DNA of 64,000 nucleotides from Clostridia bacterium (GTDB lineage Bacteria; Bacillota; Clostridia; Lachnospirales; Lachnospiraceae): assembly GCA_910575245.1 (NCBI GenBank), contig CAJTEN010000023.1, forward strand, positions 24,011 to 88,010. The letters are read 5' to 3'. This document shows, in pieces, positions 8,101 through 17,478 of the stretch (positions are counted from its first letter, which is position 1; every line of letters begins with the position of its first letter). Position numbers and translations under genes: made by a program. The notes beneath the pieces are model-generated. The model worked only from the letters and a program-made list of their open reading frames with translations. It searched no databases and had not been told where the DNA came from.

Positions 8101-9802
8101 CGTTCGCTCCTTTCATTTCGGTCTCCTGGGGCGGGATGGGAATTCGTATGTTTACCGTCAGGCCGTATCCATCTTTCTGAGACAGATAAAGTCCGGCAGT
8201 CTTTCCGTAGGTCATGCGGAGACGGCGGTGTATATTGATGAGTGCGGTGGTCTCCAGAGTGCTTTCCGGCGCCTCCAGTTTTTCTTTGAGTTCTGTGAGA
8301 AGTGTCTCTGAAAGTCCGGGGCCGTTGTTCTCTACGCTGAGTATCAGAGCATCGTCTTCCTGGAAAATATTCAGACAAAGAGATGGTGAGGGAACCTGAT
8401 TCAGGCCGTGTTCAAAGGCATTTTCAAGGATGGGTTGAATAATCATCCGGGGTACTTTGAGACTGCGGAAGGCTTCCGGGAGAGGGGAAAGCCGTATTTC
8501 CAATCGCCCGTCAAAACGGAACTTCTGTATACTGCAGTAATTGACAGCGTGCTCGTATTCCGCGCTGAGAGGAACCTCTGAGGCGGCGTTTCTTGTGATA
8601 TATTGATAGTAATTTCCAAGATATTTGGAAAACAGGACGATATTTTCGCAATCCTCATCTTTGGCAAGACGGTAAATATTGAAAAAACTGTTATAGAGGA
8701 AATGCGGATTGATCTGGGATTGCAGCTGTTTCAGTTCTGCACGCTGGGTAAGGATTTTCTGCTCGTAAACCTGATGGATCAGATTGTCAAGATTATGAGC
8801 CATCTTGTGAAAGGACTGATACAGGATACGAAATTCATCGTTGCCGGTAATGGGCATATCTGTAAGCTGGTAACGCCCGGCCTCGATTTCCCAAATAGCG
8901 CGCAGAAGATATTTGACGGGTCGGTTGATGAAATGCCACAGAGCCAGACTGAAAAGGGAGATTATCAGAACCGAGAGGGCAATATAGGCGACCCAGAACA
9001 TGCGGTAGCTCTTGATTTCTCCGAAAATCTGGCGTGTGGGGACGTGGGAAGTCAAAATAAGACCAGTATTTTCTACATCGATAGAAGTAATAACCATTTC
9101 GGCAGAATTCTCTTCCGAAACGGCCGGGCCGGAGGAAAGACGAAAACTTCCCTCTCCTGAAGAAAGTATGGTGCAACTATCAGGAAAACTGGTATAGTTG
9201 CGCAAAAACTCAGAAAGGGAATCGTTGGAAAAGGTGATCTTAAGCAGGAAAAGTTCCTCCTCATTTTCAGCAGGAAAACGGATAGGACTGTGGGTATATA
9301 GACAGAGTTGGTTTTGCTCAAAAAAAAGATGGCTGTTTATTTCATCCGGCTTTCCCTGCCTGCTGAAATATTCGCTGAACAGGATTCCTGGTTCCGAATC
9401 ATTGACGGAAATCGTTTTGTTCAGTGAGGGGATATAGATTGCGGCGCTTTCAAGAAACTGGCTGCTGTTCTGTAACGTAGAAAGCAGCTGTGCTGTTCGA
9501 AGGATGTATTGGGAACGTTCGTAATCGGTCATAACAGGATAAGCGTTTATCAGGTAGTTGATGTCCGGATTGGATGCCAGGCGGTAACAGGAAAACTGTA
9601 TCCGGGTAATTTCATCGGAAAAGAAACCGGCATACAGGGCCAGTTGAGCAGAGGAAGAATCTGTGATTTCACGCCGGATTGTATGGTAGCCATACTGATA
9701 AATGGTGGAACCCACAATGATGAGCGGGAGCAGGAGAAAAAGAAAAAGCGCAATGATTTTTACGCGCAGGGGAAAATAGTGGTTTTTCAATGCTGTCAGC
9801 AT
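8093..9802 (-). CDS. Sensor histidine kinase, YesM-like
   Basis: A 569-residue membrane kinase. A transmembrane segment at about 15-35 and a second at about 275-300 flank an extracellular ligand-binding region of about 240 residues. A HAMP linker follows, then the His_kinase core with phospho-His in QSQINPHFLYNSF and an ATPase domain (PILENAFEHGL, NNGPGLS). The gene is first in a two-gene minus-strand operon and shares a 270-bp divergent region with the transport operon. It probably senses the ligand taken up by that transporter. Confidence 0.92.
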   Translation of the reverse strand: MLTALKNHYFPLRVKIIALFLFLLLPLIIVGSTIYQYGYHTIRREITDSSSAQLALYAGFFSDEITRIQFSCYRLASNPDINYLINAYPVMTDYERSQYILRTAQLLSTLQNSSQFLESAAIYIPSLNKTISVNDSEPGILFSEYFSRQGKPDEINSHLFFEQNQLCLYTHSPIRFPAENEEELFLLKITFSNDSLSEFLRNYTSFPDSCTILSSGEGSFRLSSGPAVSEENSAEMVITSIDVENTGLILTSHVPTRQIFGEIKSYRMFWVAYIALSVLIISLFSLALWHFINRPVKYLLRAIWEIEAGRYQLTDMPITGNDEFRILYQSFHKMAHNLDNLIHQVYEQKILTQRAELKQLQSQINPHFLYNSFFNIYRLAKDEDCENIVLFSKYLGNYYQYITRNAASEVPLSAEYEHAVNYCSIQKFRFDGRLEIRLSPLPEAFRSLKVPRMIIQPILENAFEHGLNQVPSPSLCLNIFQEDDALILSVENNGPGLSETLLTELKEKLEAPESTLETTALINIHRRLRMTYGKTAGLYLSQKDGYGLTVNIRIPIPPQETEMKGANDV

Positions 9803-9993
9803 GGTTGGACTCCTTATGAAAAAATGCCTGGTGCGATTTGGCTAAGTATAGCATAAGAGGTAAGCCGTTTCAAGAAGGGGGAAAAGCACTTTGCCCAACG
9901 AAAAGTGGGAACAAAGGCTGTAATTTCGTGGTTTTTGCTTAAATATGCAAAAAAAAGAACTTGATTTTGGACAATAAATATAAAGATATATCA

Positions 9994-10023
9994 TTTACGT
10001 ACAAAATACGTTTTTGATATAAT
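9994..10023 (+). promoter_or_regulatory. Putative promoter of the importer operon
   Basis: A TATAAT at 10018-10023 lies 18 bp after a poor -35, TTTACG (9994-9999). The weak -35 fits a promoter that needs the YesN-like activator (inference). The upstream divergent region is AT-rich, with a TACGT/ACGTA partial repeat. The ribosome site AAAGGAGG lies just ahead of ATG 10074. Confidence 0.5.
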
Positions 10024-10073
10024 CATCCTGTCAAAAACGGATATGAGAAAGTTAGTAGGAAAGGAGGAAATGT

Positions 10074-10964
10074 ATGGATGAGATGATTATGCGGTTCATG
10101 GGCACTGGGGCAGGAGAAGGTGTGCCCACCCCCTTTTGCCGATGCAGAGTCTGTGAACATGCGAGAAAAGTCGGCGGAAAAGAAATTCGTATGAGGTCTG
10201 CCTTTCGGGTTTCTAAAGAAATGCAAATCGATTTCGGAACAGATATTTTTGCGGAATGCATTCGCACCGGTCTGGACATGTATGATTTAAAATATTTGTT
10301 GATAACCCATACGCATGACGATCACTTTGCCCCCTTCAATCTGTATCTCAAGTCGCTGATCAGCAGGGGAAACGGAGAAAAGGTACATATTTATCTGAAT
10401 GAGGATGCATATGGGTTGGTAGAGAAATACGATTCGCTTTGTTTTGACGGCAACAGACATTTTTACACGGATAGTACAAAGAAGGATTTTGCATTTCATC
10501 AGTTGCATTTTTGGCAGGAGGAAAAGATAGGAGATTTTGTGGTTACTCCGGTAAAAGGAGAGCACAAAGGGCATCTGGAAAAAAACTCCGCGAATTATCT
10601 GATTGTCCTTCCGGACGGACGGCGGATGCTGTATGCGCTGGATACCGGTTTTTACGGGAAGGAAACCCTGTCATACCTGGAGAATGTGCAGCTGGATTAC
10701 TTCATTGTGGAGGGAACCTTCGGGAGTGCAAATCGAGAGGAGAGGCCCTATTCCCACCTGGATTTAATGAGTGCATACAATCTGTGTCAATGTCTGTTTG
10801 AACAGAATAGCGTTACGCAGAAGACACAGGTTTACCTGACTCATCTCAATCAGGAACAGGACTACACCCATGAAGAAATGGTTGCTGCATGCGCGGAGAG
10901 AAAGACGCCTTATCGGGTGACAGTGGCATATGACGGGCTTCAGATAGAAGATTATGTAAATTGA
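10074..10964 (+). CDS. Metallo-beta-lactamase-fold hydrolase, PhnP-like
   Basis: A 296-residue cytoplasmic hydrolase. The metal motif THTHDDH (residues about 78-84) identifies the fold. The N-terminus has FMGTGAGEGVPTPF followed by CRCRVC, which matches the structural zinc-binding C-x-C-x-x-C of PhnP, the cyclic phosphodiesterase of phosphonate breakdown. No other phosphonate gene is nearby. A phosphodiesterase acting on the imported ligand is plausible. It is the first gene of the operon, 35 bases before the lipoprotein gene. Confidence 0.82.
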   Translation: MDEMIMRFMGTGAGEGVPTPFCRCRVCEHARKVGGKEIRMRSAFRVSKEMQIDFGTDIFAECIRTGLDMYDLKYLLITHTHDDHFAPFNLYLKSLISRGNGEKVHIYLNEDAYGLVEKYDSLCFDGNRHFYTDSTKKDFAFHQLHFWQEEKIGDFVVTPVKGEHKGHLEKNSANYLIVLPDGRRMLYALDTGFYGKETLSYLENVQLDYFIVEGTFGSANREERPYSHLDLMSAYNLCQCLFEQNSVTQKTQVYLTHLNQEQDYTHEEMVAACAERKTPYRVTVAYDGLQIEDYVN

Positions 10965-10999
10965 GAGTGTGTTTTGCACACGGATAGGAGAACAACAGT

Positions 11000-12733
11000 A
11001 TGAAATTGAAAAGAATTGCAGCGCTATTGTTAGTTCCTTGTGTCATCCTGGGAGGCTGCCAGAGTGCAGCTGTGTCGGATGAGACGGAAAATGCGGATAA
11101 CCGGCAGGCGGAAGAGACGGAAACCGGAACACAGCAGGACGGAGAGGGGCAGGCAGAAGCGGATTCCGCAGCGTCTCCGAAGGGAAGATACGAGGAACCG
11201 GTGGAGGTATCTATTTCTAAGGTTATGGTTACCAATCCGCATCTGATAGAAGGACAATCTCCATCGGATAATGTGGTTTTAGATCTGATCAAGGAGGATC
11301 TGAATATCGACGTTAAGATCGCCTGGGAGGCGGAGTCGAGCGAGTATAACAACAAGCTGTCGTTAAATATTGCTTCGGGTGATTTGCCGGATATTATGTA
11401 CATCACCAATTATCTGACATTCCGGGAAATGGCGGATAATGACATGCTTGCGGATTTGACCGACATTTATGAGACTTATGCGGGTGACTATATGAAGCAG
11501 ACCTACGCCACCTTTGGGGGAAGGAACCTGGAGCCCCTTACCATTGACGGAAAGCTTTATGCCCTTTCCACCGCGAACATCGGATACGGGCATAACATTC
11601 TGTGGCTGCGTAAAGACTGGCTGGATAAACTGGGGCTGGAAGTGCCCTCCACCATGGAAGAGTTGAAACATGTCCTAAGGGAATTTGTGGAAAAAGATCC
11701 AGGCGGGAACGGCCCGGGAAATACGATCGGCCTGGCAATCCATGCGACAAAGCCGGTGGCAGGCTATGGTAATAAATTTGGTGTAGAGCCAATTTTCCAC
11801 AGTCTGGGTGTTTATCCGACGCAGTGGATGAAAGATGATGCAGGAAATGTTTATTATGGTTCCATTGCTCCGGAAATGAAGGAAGGGCTGGAGATATTGC
11901 ACGATATGTATGAAGAAGGCCTGATTGACAGGCAGTTTGTAACCAGAGTGGGTTCCGGTGAAACGGATGCGATCGTGGATTCTGGACTGGCGGGAGCCTG
12001 GTTCGCGCCCTGGTGGGGACAGAGCGGGGACAGCTATATCAATAATCCGGATATTGAGTTGACCGTATCGAACGCTCCTCTGGACGGGGAAGGAAAATTT
12101 AACCATTTACTTCCGTCACCCACTGCGGATCTGGTTGCAGTGAGTAAGGATTGCCCAAATCCGGAAGCCTTACTTAAGATTATTAATGAAGAATATGACA
12201 TATACAGAGGAATTGATGCGGAAGGAATGGCTAAAGTACAGCCGATTTTTGACCAGGGCGTTTCCAGAGAAGCTCTTTTCCCTACAGGCGGATTCAATCT
12301 GGACTATTACGATGTGGTGCCAAAACTAGGCAAACTGTGTAAGAATCTGGTGGAAACCGGTGTAATGGGTGGCGATGAAACTACGACGGAATATGACAGA
12401 TGGAAAGCAGAAGGTGCAAAGCGGTATGCCGATGGCATTGATCCTTCCGATCCTAATGCGCCGAATACCTTCCGTGATTACTACGGGAGATACGTAGGCT
12501 CCAATATCCTGGATACTCCGGAAAACAATCCGGTGGATGCGGCTTATTATTATACGACGGAATCTTCTGACAGGCTGAAACCTACGTTGGATAAGCTGGA
12601 AGAACAGATGTATCTGCAGATTATCACGGGAGAAAAGCCGTTGGAGTATTTCGATGAATTCGTAGAACAGTGGAAGAAGCTGGGCGGCGATGTTCTCACA
12701 CAGGAAGTACAGGTAATGGTAGATGGGCAATAA
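11000..12733 (+). CDS. ABC importer substrate-binding lipoprotein (LplA-like)
   Basis: A 577-residue lipoprotein. The signal peptide ends in a lipobox (LGGC, Cys about 20), followed by a disordered acidic linker rich in E, T and Q (residues 21-75). The body is a large type I solute-binding protein of the LplA/YtcQ group (VTNPHLIEGQSP, DLPDIMY, then tryptophan-rich segments such as WFAPWWGQSGDSY). It delivers oligosaccharides, typically of plant or host glycans, to the two permeases that follow. The last 11 bases overlap the next gene. No ATPase is in the operon, as is normal where a shared MsmK-type ATPase is used. Confidence 0.92.
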   Translation: MKLKRIAALLLVPCVILGGCQSAAVSDETENADNRQAEETETGTQQDGEGQAEADSAASPKGRYEEPVEVSISKVMVTNPHLIEGQSPSDNVVLDLIKEDLNIDVKIAWEAESSEYNNKLSLNIASGDLPDIMYITNYLTFREMADNDMLADLTDIYETYAGDYMKQTYATFGGRNLEPLTIDGKLYALSTANIGYGHNILWLRKDWLDKLGLEVPSTMEELKHVLREFVEKDPGGNGPGNTIGLAIHATKPVAGYGNKFGVEPIFHSLGVYPTQWMKDDAGNVYYGSIAPEMKEGLEILHDMYEEGLIDRQFVTRVGSGETDAIVDSGLAGAWFAPWWGQSGDSYINNPDIELTVSNAPLDGEGKFNHLLPSPTADLVAVSKDCPNPEALLKIINEEYDIYRGIDAEGMAKVQPIFDQGVSREALFPTGGFNLDYYDVVPKLGKLCKNLVETGVMGGDETTTEYDRWKAEGAKRYADGIDPSDPNAPNTFRDYYGRYVGSNILDTPENNPVDAAYYYTTESSDRLKPTLDKLEEQMYLQIITGEKPLEYFDEFVEQWKKLGGDVLTQEVQVMVDGQ

Positions 12734-13628
12734 ATATAAGAAAAGAAACGTGACAGAAAGATATTATCATTTGATGCTTCTGCCTGGTATGGCTTTTTTA
12801 TTCCTGTTTCATATTGTGCCGCTTGGGGGCGTAGTCATCGCGTTCCAAAATTTCAAGCCGGTCAAAGGAATTTTCGGCTCTCAGTTTGTTGGGCTGGACA
12901 ATTTTCGTCGTTTGTTTTATCTACCGGATTTTTGGCAGATTTTAGAAAATACGCTCCTGATAGCGGTAGGAAAAATTGGGATGGGTATGTTGATGGCGGT
13001 AGTATTTGCGGTGCTTCTGAATGAGTGCAGAAGCACCGTGCTGAAACGCCTGGTACAGACATCCGTTTATCTTCCTCATTTTCTTTCCTGGGTCATTCTT
13101 GCGGTAATGTTCAGCAACCTGCTTTCCTACGGTGGAGTGGTCAATCGCTTCCTGGGATTGTTTGGTATGGAGCCTCAGATGTTTCTGGTTAGTAATAAGT
13201 GGTTTCGCAGCATCGCTGTTCTGGGAGATGTATGGAAAGAATTTGGATATAATGCGGTTGTGTATGTAGCAGCGATGACAAGTATCGATCCCGGGTTGTA
13301 TGAGGCGGCGAAGATTGACGGCGCAAACCGATGGGACCGAATATGGCATATTACCATCCCGTCTATCCTCCCTACGATCATCCTGATGATGACATTGAAC
13401 ATGGGGCAGATCATGAATGCCGGTTTTGATGAAATCTTTAATCTATACAGTCCGTTGGTTTATGAAACAGGGGATATTATCGATACATATGTGTACCGGG
13501 TGGGTTTGACAAACATGCAGTACAGTTTTGGTACGGCTGTAGGTCTGTTTAAATCAGTGATAAGTTTTATTTTACTGGCCGGATCTTATAAACTGGCCGA
13601 CAAATTTGCGGGTTACCGTATTTTTTAA
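12723..13628 (+). CDS. ABC sugar importer permease (LplB/YtcO-like)
   Basis: A 301-residue MetI-type permease with about six transmembrane helices. The EAA loop that contacts the ATPase is clear (YEAAKIDGANRWDRIWHITIPS, near residues 190-212). It starts inside the end of the lipoprotein gene (11-base overlap), pointing to translational coupling, and is followed 14 bases later by the second permease. The two permeases should form a heterodimer. Confidence 0.93.
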   Translation: MGNKYKKRNVTERYYHLMLLPGMAFLFLFHIVPLGGVVIAFQNFKPVKGIFGSQFVGLDNFRRLFYLPDFWQILENTLLIAVGKIGMGMLMAVVFAVLLNECRSTVLKRLVQTSVYLPHFLSWVILAVMFSNLLSYGGVVNRFLGLFGMEPQMFLVSNKWFRSIAVLGDVWKEFGYNAVVYVAAMTSIDPGLYEAAKIDGANRWDRIWHITIPSILPTIILMMTLNMGQIMNAGFDEIFNLYSPLVYETGDIIDTYVYRVGLTNMQYSFGTAVGLFKSVISFILLAGSYKLADKFAGYRIF

Positions 13629-13642
13629 AAAAGGAGTACAAC

Positions 13643-14530
13643 GTGAAGAAAAAGAGAAAGATTTCAACGGCGGATATCCTAATTGCTTTTTTGCTGATAG
13701 TATGTGGTCTGATGTGTCTCATACCGATTTTGAACACTGTGGCAATTTCCTTTAGCGATAAGACGAGCGCCGCTATGGGTCGGGTGGGCCTGTGGCCAAT
13801 AAATTTTAATGTGGCAGGATACCGGGCTATCCTGGAAGAAAAGCAGTTCTTTCACTCTTTCTTTGTCTCCGTCAGGAGGGTGGCGGCAGGCACAGCGCTG
13901 AATATGACGCTGACCATTCTGATGGCGTATCCGTTGTCGAAGGAGCCGGGGAAATTCCGGGCGAAGAAATATTACATGTGGATTGTGATTTTCCTCATGA
14001 TGTTTAACGGAGGAATCGTGCCGAATTTTATATTGGTAAAAAACCTGAATTTAATGGATACCATCTGGGCTCTGATTCTGCCGGGTGCGGTTCCTGTATT
14101 CAACGTGATTCTGCTCATGAATTTTTTCAAAGGAATTCCGGACTCACTGGAAGAGGCGGCTGTCATTGACGGAGCGAATCCGTTGCAGATTCTGATAAAA
14201 GTTTTTCTGCCCATGTCCAAAGCAGCGTTGGCAACGATAACCCTGTTTTGCATTGTAAATCACTGGAATGCTTTTTTCGATGGGAAAATATATATTAATT
14301 CTCTGGAGAAACTTCCCTTGCAGACCTATATCCAGTCTCTGGTGGTAGATTTGAATCCGGAACAGATGGCATCCATGACGCCGGAACAGATGAGCGAACA
14401 GATGCAGCTGTCCAGTCTTACGTTTAACTCGGCAAAGGTTGTGGTATCTATGCTGCCAATTTTGCTTATATATCCATTTCTCCAGAAATATTTTGTGACG
14501 GGTATTGTTATGGGAGCGGTGAAGGAATGA
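13643..14530 (+). CDS. ABC sugar importer permease (YtcP-like)
   Basis: A 295-residue MetI-type permease beginning with GTG after a strong AAAAGGAG site. Six helices are predicted, and the EAA motif reads LEEAAVIDGANPLQILIKV. Between the last helices is a polar insertion with the repeated EQMASMTPEQMSEQM segment, common in this subgroup. It is the partner of the preceding permease in the same importer. Confidence 0.93.
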   Translation: MKKKRKISTADILIAFLLIVCGLMCLIPILNTVAISFSDKTSAAMGRVGLWPINFNVAGYRAILEEKQFFHSFFVSVRRVAAGTALNMTLTILMAYPLSKEPGKFRAKKYYMWIVIFLMMFNGGIVPNFILVKNLNLMDTIWALILPGAVPVFNVILLMNFFKGIPDSLEEAAVIDGANPLQILIKVFLPMSKAALATITLFCIVNHWNAFFDGKIYINSLEKLPLQTYIQSLVVDLNPEQMASMTPEQMSEQMQLSSLTFNSAKVVVSMLPILLIYPFLQKYFVTGIVMGAVKE

Positions 14531-14590
14531 GGAAAGAATCTCAATTACCCAAGCTTTAAGGCGTAGTATACACGCAGATTGGAGTCAATG

Positions 14591-15310
14591 ATGAATCATA
14601 ATATAAATACCTCCTATGTTCTGGATATTCATACCCACACACTGGCGAGCGGGCATGCTTACGGAACCCTTCGGGAAATGGCGCAGGCCGCAGCCGCAGC
14701 CGGATTGTCCGTATTGGGAATTTCGGAGCATGGGCCTGGGACACCGGGCACCTGCGATCCTCTTTATTTTTTGAATCTGAATGTGGTTCCGGAACGGCTT
14801 TGTGGAGTAAGGCTGCTGCACGGCTGCGAGATCAATGTCCGAAACGACGGGAGGTTGTGGTTGGATCAGCGCTATTTGGAGCGGCTGGACTACGGAATTG
14901 TAGGAATCCACGGAATCTGCTATGAGAATGCGGGAAAGAGGAAAAATACGGAGAATCTGATTTCCTGTATGCGGAATGAAAAGATTCGGTTCGTATCCCA
15001 TCCGGATGACGGTAATATGCCTCTGGATTACGAACTTCTGGTGCCGGCGGCAAAGGAATACCATGTGGCGCTGGAGGTAAATAATAACTCTCTCCTGCGG
15101 GCAGATCGGCTGGACTGTCTGCAGAATTATCAAACTATGCTGACACTCTGTGACAGATTGCGCGTGTCGGTTATCGTCAGTTCAGACGCTCACGATCCGA
15201 GCAGCGTCGGCCGATTTGACAAAGCCCGTCAACTGCTTCGGCAAATGGATTTTGATGAAGAACTCATTTTGAATACCAGTGCGGAAAAACTGCTGGCACA
15301 TCTGAAGTAA
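14591..15310 (+). CDS. PHP-domain phosphoesterase
   Basis: A 239-residue polymerase-and-histidinol-phosphatase (PHP) domain protein. The first metal motif DIHTHT lies near the N-terminus, followed by ISEHG, GCEIN, VSHPD and SSDAHDP, the conserved ligands of the trinuclear metal site. The family includes histidinol phosphatase and the PhnPP cyclic phosphodiesterase. ATG 14591 is six bases after TTGGAG; a TTG at 14579 is less likely. As last gene of the operon it sits with a PhnP-like enzyme, so two phosphoesterases of different folds share one importer operon. Confidence 0.88.
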   Translation: MNHNINTSYVLDIHTHTLASGHAYGTLREMAQAAAAAGLSVLGISEHGPGTPGTCDPLYFLNLNVVPERLCGVRLLHGCEINVRNDGRLWLDQRYLERLDYGIVGIHGICYENAGKRKNTENLISCMRNEKIRFVSHPDDGNMPLDYELLVPAAKEYHVALEVNNNSLLRADRLDCLQNYQTMLTLCDRLRVSVIVSSDAHDPSSVGRFDKARQLLRQMDFDEELILNTSAEKLLAHLK

Positions 15311-15317
15311 TACCGGG

Positions 15318-15585
15318 TTATCGCAAATTTTTATTGCAGGATGTAATCACAGCTGTTTGTTTTCCGCAGATGAGAAGAATAGACAGTATCACAGAACCTG
15401 CGAATCCGTACCACATCAGTTTTTTGGACTGCAGATATGCCGCGTTATATTCTCTGGTGCCAATCCGCTTGCATATTGATAAGCTGCGAGATCACGCTGG
15501 CAATGGCAGCACCTGTCACACCCGGAGCCGGGGATCCGAAATGTCCGAAGATCAGCACGTAATTCAGGCCTGTGTTAAGGAAAAC
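15318..15585 (-). pseudogene. Relic of a MATE-family efflux pump
   Basis: Read on the minus strand, GLNYVLIFGHFGSPAPGVTG followed by AAIASVISQ is typical of MATE exporters (DinF/NorM type). It runs into a stop (near 15491), and the homology continues in another frame as REYNAAYLQSKKLMWYGFAG to a stop at 15318. At least one frameshift is therefore present and both ends of the gene are missing. The plus-strand open frame 15334-15630 is only its shadow. The 256 bases to the next entry hold one hairpin (15670-15702) and no gene. Confidence 0.6.
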
Positions 15586-15842
15586 AATGTGTTACAGGTG
15601 CGGCACTGTATTCTATTGAGGGCGTACTGATTTTATATTCTATTTTATTTAACTTTCTGTATTGTCAGTGTGGATGCATAAAGCAGATTTTGCATCTACA
15701 CGGTTCAATCTTTGGTCTTTTATGAGATAGCCTTCTGAACTGATAACAATTTATATTGACTCTATTTGGTTTGCGGGCACTATTCTGTTATGGAGAACTG
15801 CTGTAGAACATTATTCAGATGCAAGTCAGAGAAAAGGAGGTT

Positions 15843-15981
15843 ATGACGATAATGATGAGTTTGTTTGATGAAGAACAGATAATGAAATCATTTATTAAGA
15901 GTGAAAGGCACGATGAAGCTAGAGAAACAGCGGAAAGAATGATTAAAGGAACTTGAAGCCGAGGTCATGCAGTTGGCGTAA
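15843..15981 (+). pseudogene. Fragment of an Rpn/PD-(D/E)XK family protein
   Basis: A 37-residue open frame (MSLFDEEQIMKSFIKSERHD, then EARETAERMIKGT) ends early, and a +1 frame then reads KELEAEVMQLA-stop. Both pieces match the C-terminal end of Rpn-family recombination-promoting nuclease/transposase-like proteins, joined by a small deletion. It retains a good AAAAGGAGG site and a strong terminator downstream (16020-16060), so it may still be transcribed. Confidence 0.5.
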
Positions 15982-16019
15982 TCAATCATATCAATCAAAA
16001 TCAAATATAATAATGGCGT

Positions 16020-16060
16020 CAGAGCATATAGAAACTGAGAATCTATATGCTCTGTTTTTT
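16020..16060 (+). terminator. Rho-independent terminator
   Basis: CAGAGCATATAGA pairs with TCTATATGCTCTG (13-bp stem, 9-nt loop) and is followed directly by six T residues. It closes the Rpn fragment. Confidence 0.88.
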
Positions 16061-16512
16061 GCAGTAAAGTAGGGAACATGGGCGACAACATTCGAGTCAA
16101 TACTATAGGACAGACCAAGAAAGCGTAATTTTTTGTGAATTTGATTATAGAGTCCTTTACAAAACGTTACTGGTAAAAGGATCTGTAATTCTTTGAGGTT
16201 ATGCTGGCGGTCTGATGGTTCGGGCAAAAATACAACAATATGTTGTGAATCAGAAAAATCCATTATGGGAACAGATCAAAACAGTGGAAATTCAGGGGCT
16301 GCAACTGTCAGTTGACAAATTTCCAAGTGCTCTTTATAGTCATTGTTATAGATTTTCCCCATAATAAAATAAACAAAGTCCTGGAACAAAGTTCGAATGC
16401 ACACGGGTCAACACGCAGAAATATCTGACGGTCAGGTCAATGTGACAAAGAGAACGTGCAGTCTGATGCAGAAAGGACTAAAGCCGTAAATTATGGATAG
16501 GAGGATACAAAC
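16061..16512. other. Gap without a supported gene
   Basis: About 450 bases. A minus-strand open frame (15991-16263) runs into the terminator and has no ribosome site or recognisable domain. A plus-strand segment near 16205-16365 reads like a gene fragment (VVNQKNPLWEQIKTVEIQG) but lacks a start. An AGGAGG lies before the XRE gene. No other function is seen. Confidence 0.4.
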
Positions 16513-17340
16513 ATGACGCTTGGAGAAAAAATATACACGCTGAGGGTGAAGGACGGACTTTCTCAGGAAGCTTTTGGAGAAAAACTCGGAGTATCCAGAC
16601 AATCCGTCTCGAAATGGGAAACGGATCAATCCGTTCCGGAGTTGGATAAGATCGTGGTGATCAGTGAGTTGTTTGCAGTCAGTACAGATTATCTTCTGAA
16701 AGAATCCATGGAAGAGGATAGTGTATTGAGGAAAGAAGGTTTTGGGGATACACAGGACGAAGACTCACACAGCACGCATATCGTTATACAGAAATCCATG
16801 ATGGCTTTCGAGTATAAAAGCCAGAAGAACTGGCGGGGAATGCCGCTTGTGCATGTGAACATCGGACTCGGAAGATGTGCAAAAGGTGTCATTGCCATAG
16901 GGCTTGTTTCAAAGGGCATTGTTGCGATTGGATTGGCAGGCCTGGGTGTGGTCACATTGGCTCCGATCGGGATCGGGCTCCTTCTGGCAGTAGGTGGTAT
17001 GGTGCTCGGCGGCATTGCGGTAGGATCCTTTGCGGTGGGAATTGTTGCCATGGGCGCCGTGTGCCTTGGCCTGTTTTCCATGGGCGCTTTGGCAGTGGGG
17101 CAGTTTAGCTTCGGCGCCATGGCGATCGGACAACAGGTTGCCATAGGGGATTCGGCCCATGGAGATATCGCCCTGGGGTTCAGTGAGGCAAGCGGAAGAA
17201 TCTTCGAACAGGTTACGGGTGTAGACGGCAGCTTCGATTATCAGGGCATGCTGAAGGCGGTCGATGAGAATGTGGCAGGGCATTGGTTTATTTTCAAGGA
17301 GTGGGTGAAAGGAATCATTCATTTGATGGCGAAGGTATAA
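16513..17340 (+). CDS. XRE regulator fused to a glycine-periodic hydrophobic domain
   Basis: A 275-residue protein. Residues 1-62 form an XRE HTH (LSQEAFGEKLGVSRQSVSKWE, then VPELDKIVVISELFAVSTDYLL). A short polar linker follows. From about 110 to 215 the chain is highly repetitive, with hydrophobic blocks of about nine to ten residues ending in Gly (IAIGLVSKG, IVAIGLAGLG, GIAVGSFAVG, MGALAVGQFSFG). The C-terminal 45 residues are polar again. The repeats could be packed membrane helices or a beta-solenoid-like stack. It has AGGAGG upstream and stands alone. Ligand and targets are unknown. Confidence 0.85.
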   Translation: MTLGEKIYTLRVKDGLSQEAFGEKLGVSRQSVSKWETDQSVPELDKIVVISELFAVSTDYLLKESMEEDSVLRKEGFGDTQDEDSHSTHIVIQKSMMAFEYKSQKNWRGMPLVHVNIGLGRCAKGVIAIGLVSKGIVAIGLAGLGVVTLAPIGIGLLLAVGGMVLGGIAVGSFAVGIVAMGAVCLGLFSMGALAVGQFSFGAMAIGQQVAIGDSAHGDIALGFSEASGRIFEQVTGVDGSFDYQGMLKAVDENVAGHWFIFKEWVKGIIHLMAKV

Positions 17341-17478
17341 GATCGAGGCGAAGCCATATCTGTATTTGTGTTTATGCCGCTTCTGATGTGATATTCCACG
17401 AAAAAGTGTACAAGTAAAGTATCCGGCCTATCGCAGGCGATCTGGAATGGCCGGATACGGTAATAGGGATGCTGAAGG

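Noticed and set aside
15334..15630. Plus-strand frame of 98 codons
   Set aside because: Its opposite strand carries clear MATE exporter sequence; the plus-strand translation has no sensible features.
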